NCBI GenBank assembly: GCA_025201375.1
Contig: JAIWZP010000013.1
Coordinates: forward strand, 124,001 to 188,000
Origin: Gongronella butleri
Lineage: Eukaryota > Mucoromycota > Mucoromycetes > Mucorales > Cunninghamellaceae
DNA: 64,000 nt
Reading direction: 5' to 3'
Below the pieces are notes generated by a model. The model did no database searches. It was not told the origin of the DNA and saw only the letters and a list, made by a program, of their open reading frames with translations. The translations under genes and the position numbers were made by a program. Positions 1 through 11,180 of this stretch are shown in pieces. How positions within the stretch are numbered: position 1 is the stretch's first letter; each line of letters starts with the position of its first letter.

Positions 1-1496
1 ACGTGGGAACCATGTACAAGGTTCCCAGTGACAAGCCCAAGCCGAAATGATGTCAATAAAACAAACACGACAGAGGACGCTGCCGCGTCCCCTCCTTTTT
101 TTTTTTTTTTTACCCCAATTCAATGGGTGCCCAGCATGACGTCTTTTGTGTTTTATGATGTGTTTGAAAAAAAAAAGGGCGACGACGAGTCCAGTCCAAT
201 TGCCACATGGACAGGCCAAAAGCAATCATGGTTCATCCGAGGTGCGGCTTGACGCGCCCAAAATTGAGTTGAATCCCCCATTCATGCACGCGTGTGCGGC
301 CAATTGCTTCGCGACGTCTCTCTGTTTCTTTTACGTTTAGCGAAAAAAAAAAAAGCGCGGCACAACTCATAAAACAAGGAAATCAGTGATGCGATGGCAC
401 CAAGCAATCAAAAGCCAAGAAGCAAAAAGATAATTTGAAACACATGGTCGTGGCCCTATGATTGTGCCAGGGGGGCTGCAGGGCCGTCATTTTTGCCCGA
501 CCGCGGCGTGATCGCCTCCTTTTTTTTATTTTTTTTCATGGCACGATGCCGGTCCCACCATGCATTCCATTTTTCTATCACAATGTCATGGGCAAGCATG
601 CAACAGGGCATGATAATGCACAAGGAAGGAAAAAAAAAGTAAAAGAGGGTCCTTGCGTGGCGTGGGCAATCAAGGGTGTTGCGTGCATTCGACGCGTCGT
701 TATTGGTCGGGGGCTCTATGGAAAGTCTTGTCAAAAAAAGACAATGGGTGCCCTTTAACCCCCCTTCGTTGTCTTGTTTTCAAAAGGCACGAGGACCACG
801 TTATTTTGGGATCATCACGATTTGATAATTTTTTTGTGCATTTAAATTTTTTTTCTTTTCTTTTGCGTCTCTTGCATCCCTTTTTCTCACACTTTTTTTT
901 GTTTTTTTTTTTGTTTTTCTTTTTTGGCCTTCTCTGTGCGGCTTGCCTTTTCTCCACGCTTTGGCTTATCGACGTCCTTCAAAAAAAGAAAAGATTAGAT
1001 CAATGGCCATGATTCGTCCAAGCCCGTCCTCAAACACGTCGCCCCGCACTGATAATGGCGGGTGCTCCTTCTGCAATGGTGATCATCCGGCCTGGAACTG
1101 CCCGAAACGTCACCGGCCTCGATGATGTCGTTTTGTTTGCTAGTTGAATATGGCAAATCTAATCTTTTGTCGCCCTGTTTTTTTTTTTCCCATGCGACCG
1201 CCACGCAACCACGTCAACCTGCTTTTTCATTTTGATTCCATGCTTTTATATCATATCATACCTTGCATTCTGCCCTTTTTTTTTTCTTTCTCCTTTCTCG
1301 CCCCCTCCCCCAAAATGCCATTAAAATAGTCAGATGGCCCAGACAATGGGATCATGCATGGTTTTACTTGTGTGATGTATTTATTAATAATGGGACGGAG
1401 ATGCGGATATGGTGGACGATGGCCATCATCCATTGGGAACACTGAAATGGGCGGCTTGGCTATCGAATGAGGTGGTACAAGCAAAGAAATGGGGCT
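1..1496. other. gene-free stretch
   Basis: No convincing gene. The sequence is full of T and A runs (for example near 99, 840-930 and 1270) that produce short artificial frames rich in Phe or Lys. One short plus-strand frame (ATG at 1003 or 1009, stop near 1123) holds a zinc-knuckle-like pattern CSFCNGDHPAWNC but has no supporting exons; it is discussed under findings. Confidence 0.5.
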
Positions 1497-2593
1497 CTAG
1501 AGCGCAATGCGGTCCATGATAACCGGTGCGCGCTCGACCTGCAAGGTATAAGGCGTGGTCATGCGTATAGAAAAGACATTGCGCACATGCTCGATGAGCC
1601 GCTGCTGGTCGTCGTGGTCGGGCACCACGGACACGGGAAAGGTGAAGCTGAGCAGCGGAAACGCACGCGGTGTGACCTGTTGGTGCTCAATGGCTTGCAA
1701 TTGCACGCAGATCAGTGGTCGCTGGCCCAGACAATTGGTCCGCACCTCCCACTCGTCCAGTGGGCCTGCACCCTCTTCATGGCTCACGTACACCACAGGA
1801 TACTCGAGCAACCAGCCTGCAAGCGTCACCATGAAGCATGGCACAGACGATGTCTCCCAATCGCTCGCACCAGCTTCCAAAAACGGCCCCAATTCCTCAG
1901 TGATGAAGGCGTGCACGTCCGACGGTGCACCCGCAAGCTTGCAAAATGAAAGAAAAAAAGGGGGGTGTCAAAAGACGCGTAAATTTTGCAACGACAGTGT
2001 TTGTTTCTCTTTTTTCATTTTTTTTCATTATTTTTTTCCTTTTTCCTAACCTTGCGAGGCTCTGTGCCTTGGATATCGACATACAGCGTGTCATAGCGCC
2101 GGTGGTAATGGTCTAGCAGTCGGTCGTGATGTGCAATGAATGTGTAGCTGTCTGAAAACTGGAGAAGGATCAATTGGCGCCCATCCTTGGCCTACAAGAA
2201 TAAAAACGATCAATTGGATGCGTTCCAAAAAAGGCGCCCGAGCGTGCCTTTCTCAATGCATGGATGAGTGTCGAGGCTTGGGCGGCTGTCAGGTGGTAGT
2301 CAAGTAGGCAAGAAGCCCTAATTGACGTGAAATGAGCGAGACATGGCGGGGTGAACGCGCGTGCCGAGGCAATTGAGCTCCTTTTTTTTTTTACCGAATA
2401 CCAAGGGCGACAAAGTAGATAGCTATAAAAAAGGCGATCGTGAACAGGAGCGTGAGCGTGTGAACAAGCAACAAAAAAGAAAAAAAGAAAAAAAAAAGAC
2501 CTCTTTACCTTGTGTCAGGCCGGTCAATACCTTGGGTGACAAGGTGTTTGGGTGCACGGCCCTGGCAACGGCGTGCTGGATATGGTCGCGCAT
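1497..2593 (-). CDS. hypothetical protein, possibly DUF4504 (C1orf74-like)
   Basis: Four exons on the minus strand: 2593-2509, 2285-2248, 2191-2051 and 1937-1497, giving 705 nt and 234 aa. All joints are in phase. Intron 2 (2247-2192) would be a GC-AG intron; the others are GT-AG. The protein starts MRDHIQHAVARAV. It has a hydrophobic core 'LAGWLLEYPVVYV' followed by 'NCLGQRPLICVQL', and an earlier 'LILLQFSDSYTFIAHHDRLL'. This spacing reminds me of the C1orf74/UPF0739 family (DUF4504), whose function is unknown; that match is from memory and only tentative. No signal peptide or membrane anchor is obvious. The gene is divergent from the one starting at 2900, with 306 bp between the two ATGs, so they may share a promoter. 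Confidence 0.7.
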
Positions 2594-2899
2594 AAGTTTA
2601 TGCTACGGGGGGTGGTGGTCAAAGCAGTCAAGCCGGAAAGAAAAAGAAGCGGGGACACAAAAAATCTTCACGTGCGTGCAATTTAATGCCAAAAATCGTC
2701 GTCTCACAATAATCTCTTGCTTCTTCTTGTCCCTTTTGTATTCTTTCTTTCTTTTACTTTCACTTGGTCTTGAGCCTCATACCCCCTTTTTTGCATAAAA
2801 GAGCTCTATTTTCGTCTCTCAGTGCTTTTTTTCTTTTTTTTCTTTTTTTCTTAAAAATCCACGTTTCCTCTCGTTTTTTTTTTGTTGTCTCTATACAGT

Positions 2900-3709
2900 A
2901 TGGCGTCGTCCACTTTGTCTATTGATACCCACAGCAGCGACAGCGACAAGGGCAAGAGTCGTGCACGGTCGTCTGTTGATTTTACGATATCCCCGCCGCC
3001 GTCGCCACCACCAATTCACTCTCTGTACACCGAATCGTCGTACGACCGGCCGCATTACTACCAGTCGCAGCGCTACGGATACCCCAGCAGCAGCTATGGC
3101 ACCGCGGGGCCGTCATCATTGCCGCGGCCGCCACCGCTGCTACGCCCACGACCCGAAGACTTGCCACCGCCACCCAGCGATGACGATGACAAGAAGAATC
3201 GCACGCTGCGAGCACGACTGTCGGGCTATGCACGCACAATTCTCGTGTACGGCCTGAAACAACTCTTAAAAAAGAACAATTTGATCATGCTTATCAATGT
3301 GCTGCACCAGGCGTGGCGTGCACGCTTCTTTGTCGCGGCGTCGCTGCGCAACGCGCGTCAATTCCTCGCAACGTACCCGTTCCGCGACGAGTACGAGTAT
3401 TGGCGCGACACGGCCGTGCAATTGGTCAAAGTTGCGTTCCTCATGATCAAAAAGGAGCAGCGCGACATGTTGATCCAGATTGCACGCCAAAAGGGTGCAA
3501 AGCAGAATGTCCAGGTCGCCCTTTCCTTATTGGCCATCCTCCAGGCCCAGATTGCCATCCTCGCAGTCCAACTTGTCCGCGCCTCGCGCTTCACGCTGCG
3601 CCAGGGCGTACGCGCCTTCAATCACTTTAGCGCTTGGGATTCCATCGCCTTTGCCATCTCGTCAATTGCTCTCACACGGTCGCTGCAAAATCCCATCCAT
3701 TGGATGTAA
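2900..3709 (+). CDS. hypothetical protein, proline/serine-rich N-terminus, helical C-terminus
   Basis: Single exon of 269 aa; the ATG at 2900 is the first in frame and lies behind a T-rich leader. Residues 1-100 are low complexity: Ser-rich at first, then Pro-rich ('SPPPSPPP', 'PRPPPLLRPRPEDLPPPP') with several Tyr, ending in an acidic 'SDDDDKK'. Residues 105-269 look like a folded helical domain with amphipathic and hydrophobic stretches ('LKQLLKKNNLIMLINVLHQ', 'ALSLLAILQAQIAILAVQLV'), enough for one or two membrane-associated helices. I do not recognise the family. The codon usage is that of the clear genes here, and the frame is much longer than the noise frames around it. The final residues are NPIHWM. 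Confidence 0.75.
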   Translation: MASSTLSIDTHSSDSDKGKSRARSSVDFTISPPPSPPPIHSLYTESSYDRPHYYQSQRYGYPSSSYGTAGPSSLPRPPPLLRPRPEDLPPPPSDDDDKKNRTLRARLSGYARTILVYGLKQLLKKNNLIMLINVLHQAWRARFFVAASLRNARQFLATYPFRDEYEYWRDTAVQLVKVAFLMIKKEQRDMLIQIARQKGAKQNVQVALSLLAILQAQIAILAVQLVRASRFTLRQGVRAFNHFSAWDSIAFAISSIALTRSLQNPIHWM

Positions 3710-5190
3710 AACAGTGTTTTTTTTTTCTTTCCTTTCCCATGTTGCCCATTGGTCCCCTCCACCATCCTTTATGCCTACGTTTCTAGACACATATTCACAA
3801 TACATTATACTCGTCAACATTAAGTTTTTCTTCTTTTTTTACGTTCAATTCATCCAATTGTTGTCCAATTGCAATGAAATCACGCTTTCAAAATCTTTTT
3901 ATTCATCATTGGCACTTTTTCGTGTCATTTATGTTCTTGGACTCGCCCTCTCGCCTGTTTATGCATGTGACACGCGTCAATGACGTGTCCTACCTCTCTT
4001 TTTCGCTCTTTTGTCATCACGATCTCGTCCATTGGTCGCCTTGTCCATCTTCAATCGAGTCTTGTTCATGGCCCCCCTCGCATCCGGCGTGCATCGTCCT
4101 CCCATCTCTTGTTGTATTTCTCACGGTCGGTGTCTGCGCCTCCTTGTTCACGATGGGCGGCGCGGCGCAATTTCATCTTCATGCTTACCCCATTTAGTCT
4201 CGCAGGCTTTATTTTTCAACACTCTCCGTCGTTTTTTCTTTATTTGCCGCGTGCGTGACAGATTATCCTCTTTTGGACGCAAGATGCGTGTGTTTCCCCC
4301 CTCATCCTTTTCCTATCAATGTTGCCATTACCATAAAAATCATCTTTTAATGCTTTCAAGCATCTTGTCAACACCTCGTCGTTGGGTCACGCGCGCAACA
4401 TCTCGTTTTTTGACTTTTTGCTCTCTGTGTGTCTTGTTTTATTTTTATGCATGTCTCATCCTACACACACGGAGAGAGAATTTTCATCTTCATCTCGGGC
4501 TTTTTTTTTTCTACAGATGACCACGCGCGGTCCCCCCTTCCTCGCACCGCGGTGTGCCATCATGCTGGTTTGGGGGGTGCAATTCCGCTTGCTCCCCCCA
4601 ATTGTACCATTTGATTTTCTATATTCTGTGCCTTTTTTGGCAATGCGGGGACAAAGTACAAGGTATCGGGGGTATCTAGACAATTGGACACCTGCCAGTC
4701 CAATGAATGACAAGCGGAATCCCATTTTTGCAATAAAAAATGATGCTCGAAACACACATGAAAATTCAAGCAAGCACGACAATGACAAAAGGCAAAAAGA
4801 ATCAAAAACGATGCAACAAGTAAGAGAGAGAAGAGTGTGCTTGTGTGTGTGCATGAGAGAGCAATTGAGGATCATCTTGTTTTTTTTTCTCGTCATCGCG
4901 GGCCAGGCCAGATCAGGGAGGCAAATTGGCATCCACACACCACGCATTGTGGTTGGCTTACTACAATGGACCCCTGGCGGGGTTCAATGTACCGGGTACA
5001 ATTGAGTTTACCAGACGATGTCATCGCTGCCTCTTTTGGTCTAGAGTTGAGATCATCCGCAAGGTCCAGGTGAAGAGTCGGGTCTTGGGTCCATGAAAAA
5101 CCGCACGCAAGCGCTTGGGGGGGGTCGATAAGCTAAATGGGGGTGCAAGGCCGTGGCAATTGATTTGTCAAATCCGACAGCCGCCTGTCA
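3710..5190. other. gene-free stretch, C/T-rich on the plus strand
   Basis: Nothing convincing. The first ~1 kb is pyrimidine-rich on the plus strand, which generates several overlapping open frames (the longest 4382-5005) of Phe/Leu/Ser-rich sequence without family resemblance or splice logic. The last part leads into the promoter of the gene at 5281. Confidence 0.45.
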
Positions 5191-5194
5191 AAGA

Positions 5195-5203
5195 GTATAA
5201 ATA
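5195..5203 (+). promoter_or_regulatory. TATA box of the 81-aa gene
   Basis: TATAAATAG lies 78 bp upstream of the ATG at 5281, followed by a T-rich initiator region. This is among the cleanest TATA boxes in the window and suggests strong or inducible expression. Confidence 0.6.
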
Positions 5204-5280
5204 GAGGAAGGCGAGGCCTTTTTTTTTTTTCTTTTCTTTGTTCCATCCCATTCTCAAATTTTACAATCACACAATACACC

Positions 5281-5526
5281 ATGGTCAATTTTATGAGCTT
5301 TGTCAAAAAGTATTACCAGCGTGCCGTCGAGCCGCAAGAAGAAAATGCAAAGTCCACGCGCAAATTCCGCTACCACAAGAATCGCCAGACCTTTGGCAAA
5401 TTTGCCAATGATCCCATGAAGATCTCGGACCGCCCTGACGTCGTTGGCTACTACAATGATCCCATGAGCCTTGGTCGCAAGCCGTCCCTCATGGTTGGCA
5501 ACGATGTCACCGACACGGGCGCCTAA
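5281..5526 (+). CDS. small basic hypothetical protein (81 aa)
   Basis: Single exon, 81 aa, ATG in a good context (CACCATGG). The N-terminus MVNFMSFVKKYYQRAV is a short amphipathic segment; the middle is basic ('STRKFRYHKNRQTFGKF'). The C-terminal half carries two copies of an 'NDPM' motif about 22 residues apart (FANDPMKIS and YYNDPMSLG). There is no signal peptide, membrane span or cysteine. I do not know the family. Support for a real gene comes from the TATA box, the start context, balanced composition unlike the surrounding homopolymer frames, and a long T-rich 3' region. It could be a stress- or development-related protein, but nothing in the sequence shows that. Confidence 0.7.
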   Translation: MVNFMSFVKKYYQRAVEPQEENAKSTRKFRYHKNRQTFGKFANDPMKISDRPDVVGYYNDPMSLGRKPSLMVGNDVTDTGA

Positions 5527-6620
5527 ACAGCGCGTCGATACCCCCTCTTTCTTCCTCGCTCTATACATAGGATTTTATACTCTGCTTTGTTTTTTGCCGC
5601 CGCCACCTTCTCGTGTACATAGTTTTCTTTGTCGACACTTGTCCAATCCACTCGATTTGCGCCTTCCTTTCTCACCTTGTACATATTGCCTCCTTTTTCC
5701 ACACACGTATTATAGCCGCCGCCACCTTTTTATTATTTTTTACTTTTGAAATATACAATTTATCGTATGCTGTCACTGGCCCCGACTTGACGTGTTGGAG
5801 CAGCAGGAGAGGGAGAAGGAGGACAATTCGACTCGATGCACAACGATTTCTTTTTTTTTTTTTTTTTTTGGTCTCGGCAACAACAGATTATTGTCCTTGT
5901 GCGTGGAGAGCATTGTTCGTCTTTTTTTTTCTTTCCTCCTGGAATGCATGAATTAGCCCTTTTCCATCGCACAAATTCAGGACAGCAAGCACTTGTCAGA
6001 TCTGACAATCCTTAAAATTGTGGCCTGGCATCGCACACACCAGCTATCTTATCGCGCCTGAGCGTCCACCCCGAGCTGAGATCAAATTTCATTGTCTATC
6101 AACGACCGCTTCCTTAGTTTCGGAATGCACAAAATTGCCAAATTGGGGCCTTGCCATCCCGTTTTCCTTAAAAACAAGAAATCTGCTACTCACGCATTGG
6201 TTCTTGCAAAAGACAACTGGCAACATGACAATTCAAAGGAGACATTCGGAAGAAGGCCAATCCTGTCGTATGGGGGTAGGCAGAGATCGGGCGAGCGCTT
6301 GCGTTTTTTTTTGTCTCAATGCAGAGTTGACGCGCATCTGTGCCTAATCAAATTCATGCACCCGGAGTGCCTCTTGCTTATGGACTCGTCGATGCGCGTC
6401 GGTGGCGCATTGCTCTCGTGCTATAATAACTCTTCTGTAAATTCAATCTCAAATCGCTCATTTCTCGCCACCGAGCAGATGAATCGCGCTCATTTTCGGC
6501 TTTTTTTTTTTTTGTGGGTTATCCATGGCCCACGCTGCGTGTCGTGTAATTTTGGTTTGGGAGCTTGACCACAGGTGACAGTCGCGACTTGGTCCCCGCC
6601 AGGTTTTTAAAGCCAGTATC
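5527..6620. other. gene-free stretch
   Basis: It holds the 3' region of the 81-aa gene and then DNA without recognisable genes. The frame 6092-6568 has no family resemblance and runs into a T tract; I treat it as chance. Confidence 0.45.
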
Positions 6621-6666
6621 TCATTAAGTACGTCTCGAGATTTCTCAAGACTGAATGATCCGATTT

Positions 6667-6668
<2 letters not shown>

Positions 6669-6704
<36 letters not shown>
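6669..6704. repeat. A36 homopolymer inside R1
   Basis: Thirty-six consecutive A replace the A6-A7 found at the matching place in the other R1 units, pointing to slippage expansion within one copy. Confidence 0.9.
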
Positions 6705-6706
<2 letters not shown>

Positions 6707-7701
6707 TGGAGTCATCAGAGTTTGAGCCGAGTATCCACCGGTCTAAATTTATAACCATGCGGACATTCTCATCGAGGGGAACGCGTAAAATATTGTTTGG
6801 CGCTGGTTTTCACTAGCAAACACGAATCTCAAGATTTTTCGAGACTGAGTGATCCGATTCGCGAAAAAAATAAACGTCGCTGGAGAATTGGGTCCACCAC
6901 CAACTGGTCCAAATTTGGGATCAGATGAGCAATTTTCTGAGGAAGCGCCAGTTTCATTGGTGTAAATGGGGTACGATCGTCAGCATTTGGTCTCGTACTG
7001 CGTCAACGGCTGAGCGCCCCGACACGAAAGTCACCTCAAATGAATCGGTGGTCAAACGCGGTAAAAGCGCTTGTGGTTTTGGGATATCGCTTCGAGTTTT
7101 CGGCGAGTTAGCCTTGTGGGCTTTTTTTGATCCTGGTTTGGCCCTGATTTTGTAAAAAAATGCATTTTCTCAGGACTAAGTGATCCGATTCGTGAAAAAA
7201 CTTGGAATCACCGGTGCCCTGGGTCGGCTATCTTCTGGTCTAAATTTAGCGCCATAGGGTCAGACTCATCGGGAGAAACGCGTAAATTATTGTTTGGCGC
7301 TGGAATTCACTAGCAAATACGGATCTCGAGATTTCTCGGTACCAAGTGATCCAATTCGCGAAAAAAATTAACATCGCTGGAGAATTAAGTCTACCATCAA
7401 CTGGTCCAAATTTGGGACCAGATGAGCGAGTTTCTGAGGAAGCGCCAGTTTCATACGGTAGGTAGGCGTACAACAGGGGGTAAGATCAGCAACATTTGGT
7501 CTCGTACTGCGGCAACGGTTGAGGGCTCCGACGCGCAAAATACATCAAATGAATCAACGGGCAAACGCGGTAAAAGCGCTTGTGGTTTGGAGACATCGCG
7601 TCAAGCTTTTGGTGAGTTAGCCTTATGGGGTCATTTTGATCCTGATTTGGCCCTGATTTTATGAAAAATACATTTTCTCAGGACTGAGTGATCCGATTCG
7701 T

Positions 7702-7850
7702 ACTCAGATTCACCAGCGGCTTCACTCAGCGGCTTCACTCTGATTCACCAGCGGCTTCACTCAGCGGCTCCACTCAGATTCACCAGCGGCTTCACTCAGC
7801 GGCTTCACTCTGATTCACTCAGCGGCTTCACTCAGCGGCTTCACTCTGAT
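7702..7850. repeat. satellite built on a 13-bp unit
   Basis: Repeats of CAGCGGCTTCACT alternating with TGATTCAC spacers interrupt the junction between R1 units. Copies are nearly identical, so this array is younger than R1 itself. Confidence 0.85.
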
Positions 7851-8619
7851 TCTAAAAAACTTGGAATCACCGGTGTCCTGGGTCGGCTATTCACTGGTCA
7901 AAATTTGGTGCCATAGAGTCAGACTCATCGGGAGAAACGCGTACGTAAAATATTGTTTGGCTCTGCTGGAATTCACTAGAAAATACGGATCTCGAGATTT
8001 CTCGGTACCAAGTGATCCGATTCGCGAAGAAACTTAACACCGTTGGAGAATTGGGTCGACGATCAACTGGTCCAAATTTGGGACCAGATGAGCGAGCTTC
8101 TGATAAAGCGCCAGTTTCATAGGCATAAAAAATGATGGGGTACGATCATCAGCATTTGGTCTCGTACTGCGTCAACGGCTGAGCGCCTCGAAACGTGAAT
8201 TACCCAAATGAATCGGTGGTCAAACGCGATTATCATAAAGCGCTTGTAGTTTTGGGATATCGCTTCGAGTTTTCGGCGAGTTAGCCTTGTCGGGTCGCCT
8301 TGATTCTGATTTGGCCCTGATTTTTTGAAAAATGAATGTTCTCTACAGGACTGAGGGATCCGATCTCTGAAAAAAAAACCTGACATCATCGCCGGCTTTT
8401 TGAGTTCTGCATTCTGTAGCTCAAACATACCGGTAGGGCCTGATGATGAACAAGATCTGAAAGACACGCCCAGCAAGAAGGGGCAAGGGTTTGTTCATTT
8501 TGGTAACGTACGCGCGCGACAGCTGCCCAAAGTATCGACGCGCGGGTCGCCTCAAATGAATATGTGATCAAAGACGGTAAAAGCGCTTCCGTTTTGCAGA
8601 CATTGCATTGAGATCTCGG

Positions 8620-9480
8620 CGAGTTGTTGGTGTGCAAATACGTACTGTACTTTGAAAAAAAAAACTCCCATTTTTTTCTACATATGTTACTGTAGTTTTT
8701 TTTTTTGGCAGGCATGACACTGTATATGATGCTGTATGTACTGGGTTGACTGTCTGCCTGCCTGTTCATACGTACAGTACAGTATTCAAAAATACATTAT
8801 ACTGTATCATTATACAGTACAGTATCATACTGTAGGCTTCCGCTAGTGTGAAAAAAATCAGTCAGTATCTTCAAGTGCTCGAAAAATGCTATGCACAAAA
8901 GCCGATTTTCATCCGTTTTGTTTGGATTTTTACACGCAAGAAAGCGTTGTATCGTATCTGTCCATCTTTCGACCTCATCGATAGGCAGAAACTGCTGCGT
9001 GCTATCATTTCGTAGTTGAATCGTCGAGCTACAGTACAGTACTGTACAAGCATGGCACAAAAACGTACACATTTATAATAGTATCATACAACAGTACATT
9101 TTAAACGCCAAAAGCGTGTTTTTCAGACTTTTTTTGCCGGCCTGCTGACTGCTGTGCCTCCAGAATTTTTTTTACAACCTACATACGTACAGTATTACTG
9201 TACCGGTATATACTGTAAAATACCTGCCCGCCAATTAGGGATCCTTACAGTATGATATCGATTCGATCCGATCGATTTTTTGAAAGATCGAGATCGATCG
9301 TTAAGCTTACTGTATACAGATTACCGATTTTTTTTCGCGATCACGGATCACCACATTCATGATCGTCGTTAAGGAGGATCCCTACCGCCAATACTGTACA
9401 TACAGTAATGAAACTTGCATCACGATGGCGTACGTAAACTACAGCATTACAGTTTACAGTATACAGTAGCCCAGTTGTTG
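8620..9480. repeat. TACTGTA/TACAGTA-rich zone
   Basis: Short palindrome-like words (TACAGTAC, TACTGTA, ACAGTAT) occur many times in under 1 kb, together with GATCGAT clusters around 9255-9300. The same words reappear around 38100-38570 next to the second R2 copy. No gene is seen here. Confidence 0.6.
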
Positions 9481-9839
9481 TCATGATCCTCGTCGTCGCT
9501 GTCCTGGCTGCCCACCTCGCCCTCAAGCAAGTCGTTTTCCTTGTCGTTGGGCGCCACGCGCCCCACGACGGCCACGAGCACCACGCGTGCACCTTGCTGC
9601 GAGAGTTGCAGGTTGTTGTTTATTTGTTGTTCTTGCCCGACATGGATTGACAGGAATTGCCACTGTTGTACTGTAAATATTGATCATAAAAAAGCAAGCA
9701 AGCGTTTATTGGACGCAAAAGGGAAGCCATAAAAAAAAGCAAGGGGAAAAGAGCTCACGGCTATGCACCTAGTATGCTTGCTGCGCCAGTAGCTAGCAGC
9801 AGCCTTGGGCGGCCCTTGTTGACCGTGACAAGTGTTCAA

Positions 9840-11180
9840 GAAAACGGTAGCTAGACGGACCCGCCCGATTTTTTTTGAACTCGAAAATGCCAAAAACCTC
9901 CTATTTGTACTATTTTTCATTCATCTCGCCACCTGCTGCATGATCGACCCCGCTCAAAAACATCTGCATCGAATTCAGCGCAGAATTTGCAACAAAAAAG
10001 CTTAAACCCCTAAAGCGCTACGACCACTTTTGAAAAATTCAGGGGTCACACATTTCAATCTCAGAAAATGCCTAATTTGCAATTTTTGGAACTCCGAGTG
10101 ATCAATGCATCCCAAACAAGCAACTTCGTCAATTTGCTATTGGCAGACAAAATGATAGGTCGCCCCGACTTAAGAAAAAAGCGCAAAGAGTGACGCATGA
10201 ACGGCGATCGACTGAGCAAAAGTGCTTACTTTGGTCAAGATTTTTTTGCAAAAATTTAAGGTTTGACACTTCCAAATTAAGGTGCGTGGATTGCATGGAT
10301 TTTTTTTATTATTTTTTTGTATTTTTTTATTTTTTATTTTACACAACACTTTTGTGCGCTGAGTGGGCTGCAGGCAGCAGGCTGGTGAAATGACCAATGC
10401 AAAAAGTTAAAACCTAAGCTAGCGCACTGCAAGCCATCCCATTATATGCTTTGCACCCCTATTTGTTAGTAAAACTGGAGTAAAAATTACACGTTTATTA
10501 GACCGTTGTCGAGCAAATCGCGGGCAAAGATTTTGATGAAATAGTGGATTTTCTCTGCGAGTTTTAGCCATCCATCGATGAAACTGGTCTCACTCGATGG
10601 AGATTCAAAAGATGATGCCTTTGACACGTTAAAAGCGCCATGTGTTGTCCAATCAGTTACCGAGAACATCGAGGTTGAAAATTTTTGTAATGTTTGAACA
10701 GCTTTCACAAGCATACAAAGGTCACCCATTGGGCAAGCAAACATTCTGGAAATGACGTCCGAGCTCGTCTAATTTGAACAATGCAAGTTTCATGGCTATT
10801 ATCGGAAGACGATTTGACCAAGACAGCGCTAAAATTTTGAAAATGTCGCTTTTTTAGATTCATCTGCACAATGACTCAACTGACCTCTGGTGTCAACATC
10901 ATGCTGAAAAGACACGGCGACGTGTCCTAATGCAAAAGGATTCTGGAGGCGATCCAACCACGGTTTGTAGTGTTTAAGTCTGATTTGTGAAAATGTGCCT
11001 ATTTTTGGGCTTTCAGTACAATCGACGACTGATTGACCTCTAGATTTCAAGGATTGTTTTGAAACGAGACGTTCCGAAATAGCTTAGCGGCAATATATGT
11101 ATGATTTGCGGTGGTCAGTAGTGGGATTTGCGGTGGTCAGTAGTGGGATTTGTGACAATTCGTGAAAACGGTGCACGGCT
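9840..11180. repeat. dispersed repeat R2, copy A
   Basis: Long collinear similarity to 38390-39620 in the same orientation. Shared anchors include 'ACCCGCCCGATTTTTTTT', 'AAAAAAGCTTAAACCCC', 'GAAAAATTCAGGGGTCAC' and, at the right end, 'TCGTGAAAACGGTGCA' against 'TCATGAAAACGGTGCA'. An outlying homologous piece lies near 9110-9180 (38280-38340 in copy B), so copy A appears interrupted. No open frame, terminal inverted repeat or target duplication was seen. The right end stops about 160 bp before the ATG of UBA2. A perfect 22-bp tandem duplication sits at about 11104-11147. Confidence 0.8.

Larger units (their letters stand above)
6620..8400. repeat. tandem repeat R1, about three degenerate ~500-bp units
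   Basis: The anchor ACTGGTCCAAATTTGGGA recurs at about 6903, 7400 and 8065; GTGATCCGATTCG-type motifs recur at about 6849, 7181, 7687 and 8012 (with variants elsewhere); and 'TTGGAATCACCGGTG' occurs near 7202 and 7861. The unit is about 497 bp. The larger third interval comes from an inserted satellite (7702-7850). Two unit copies contain a similar ~76-80 codon frame (6925-7155 and 7422-7664), but the third is broken and there is no known domain, so I read them as repeat sequence rather than genes. Confidence 0.85.

Noticed and set aside
4382..5005. 207-codon open frame
   Set aside because: Starts in pyrimidine-rich DNA, has no family resemblance and runs through obvious intergenic sequence before the TATA box at 5195.
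6925..7664. Two similar ~76-80 codon frames taken as a duplicated gene
   Set aside because: They are parallel stretches of R1 repeat units; the third unit is frameshifted and there is no start context or known domain.
7702..7850. CRISPR-like array
   Set aside because: The repeats are contiguous 13-bp satellite units without unique spacers, and the genome is eukaryotic.
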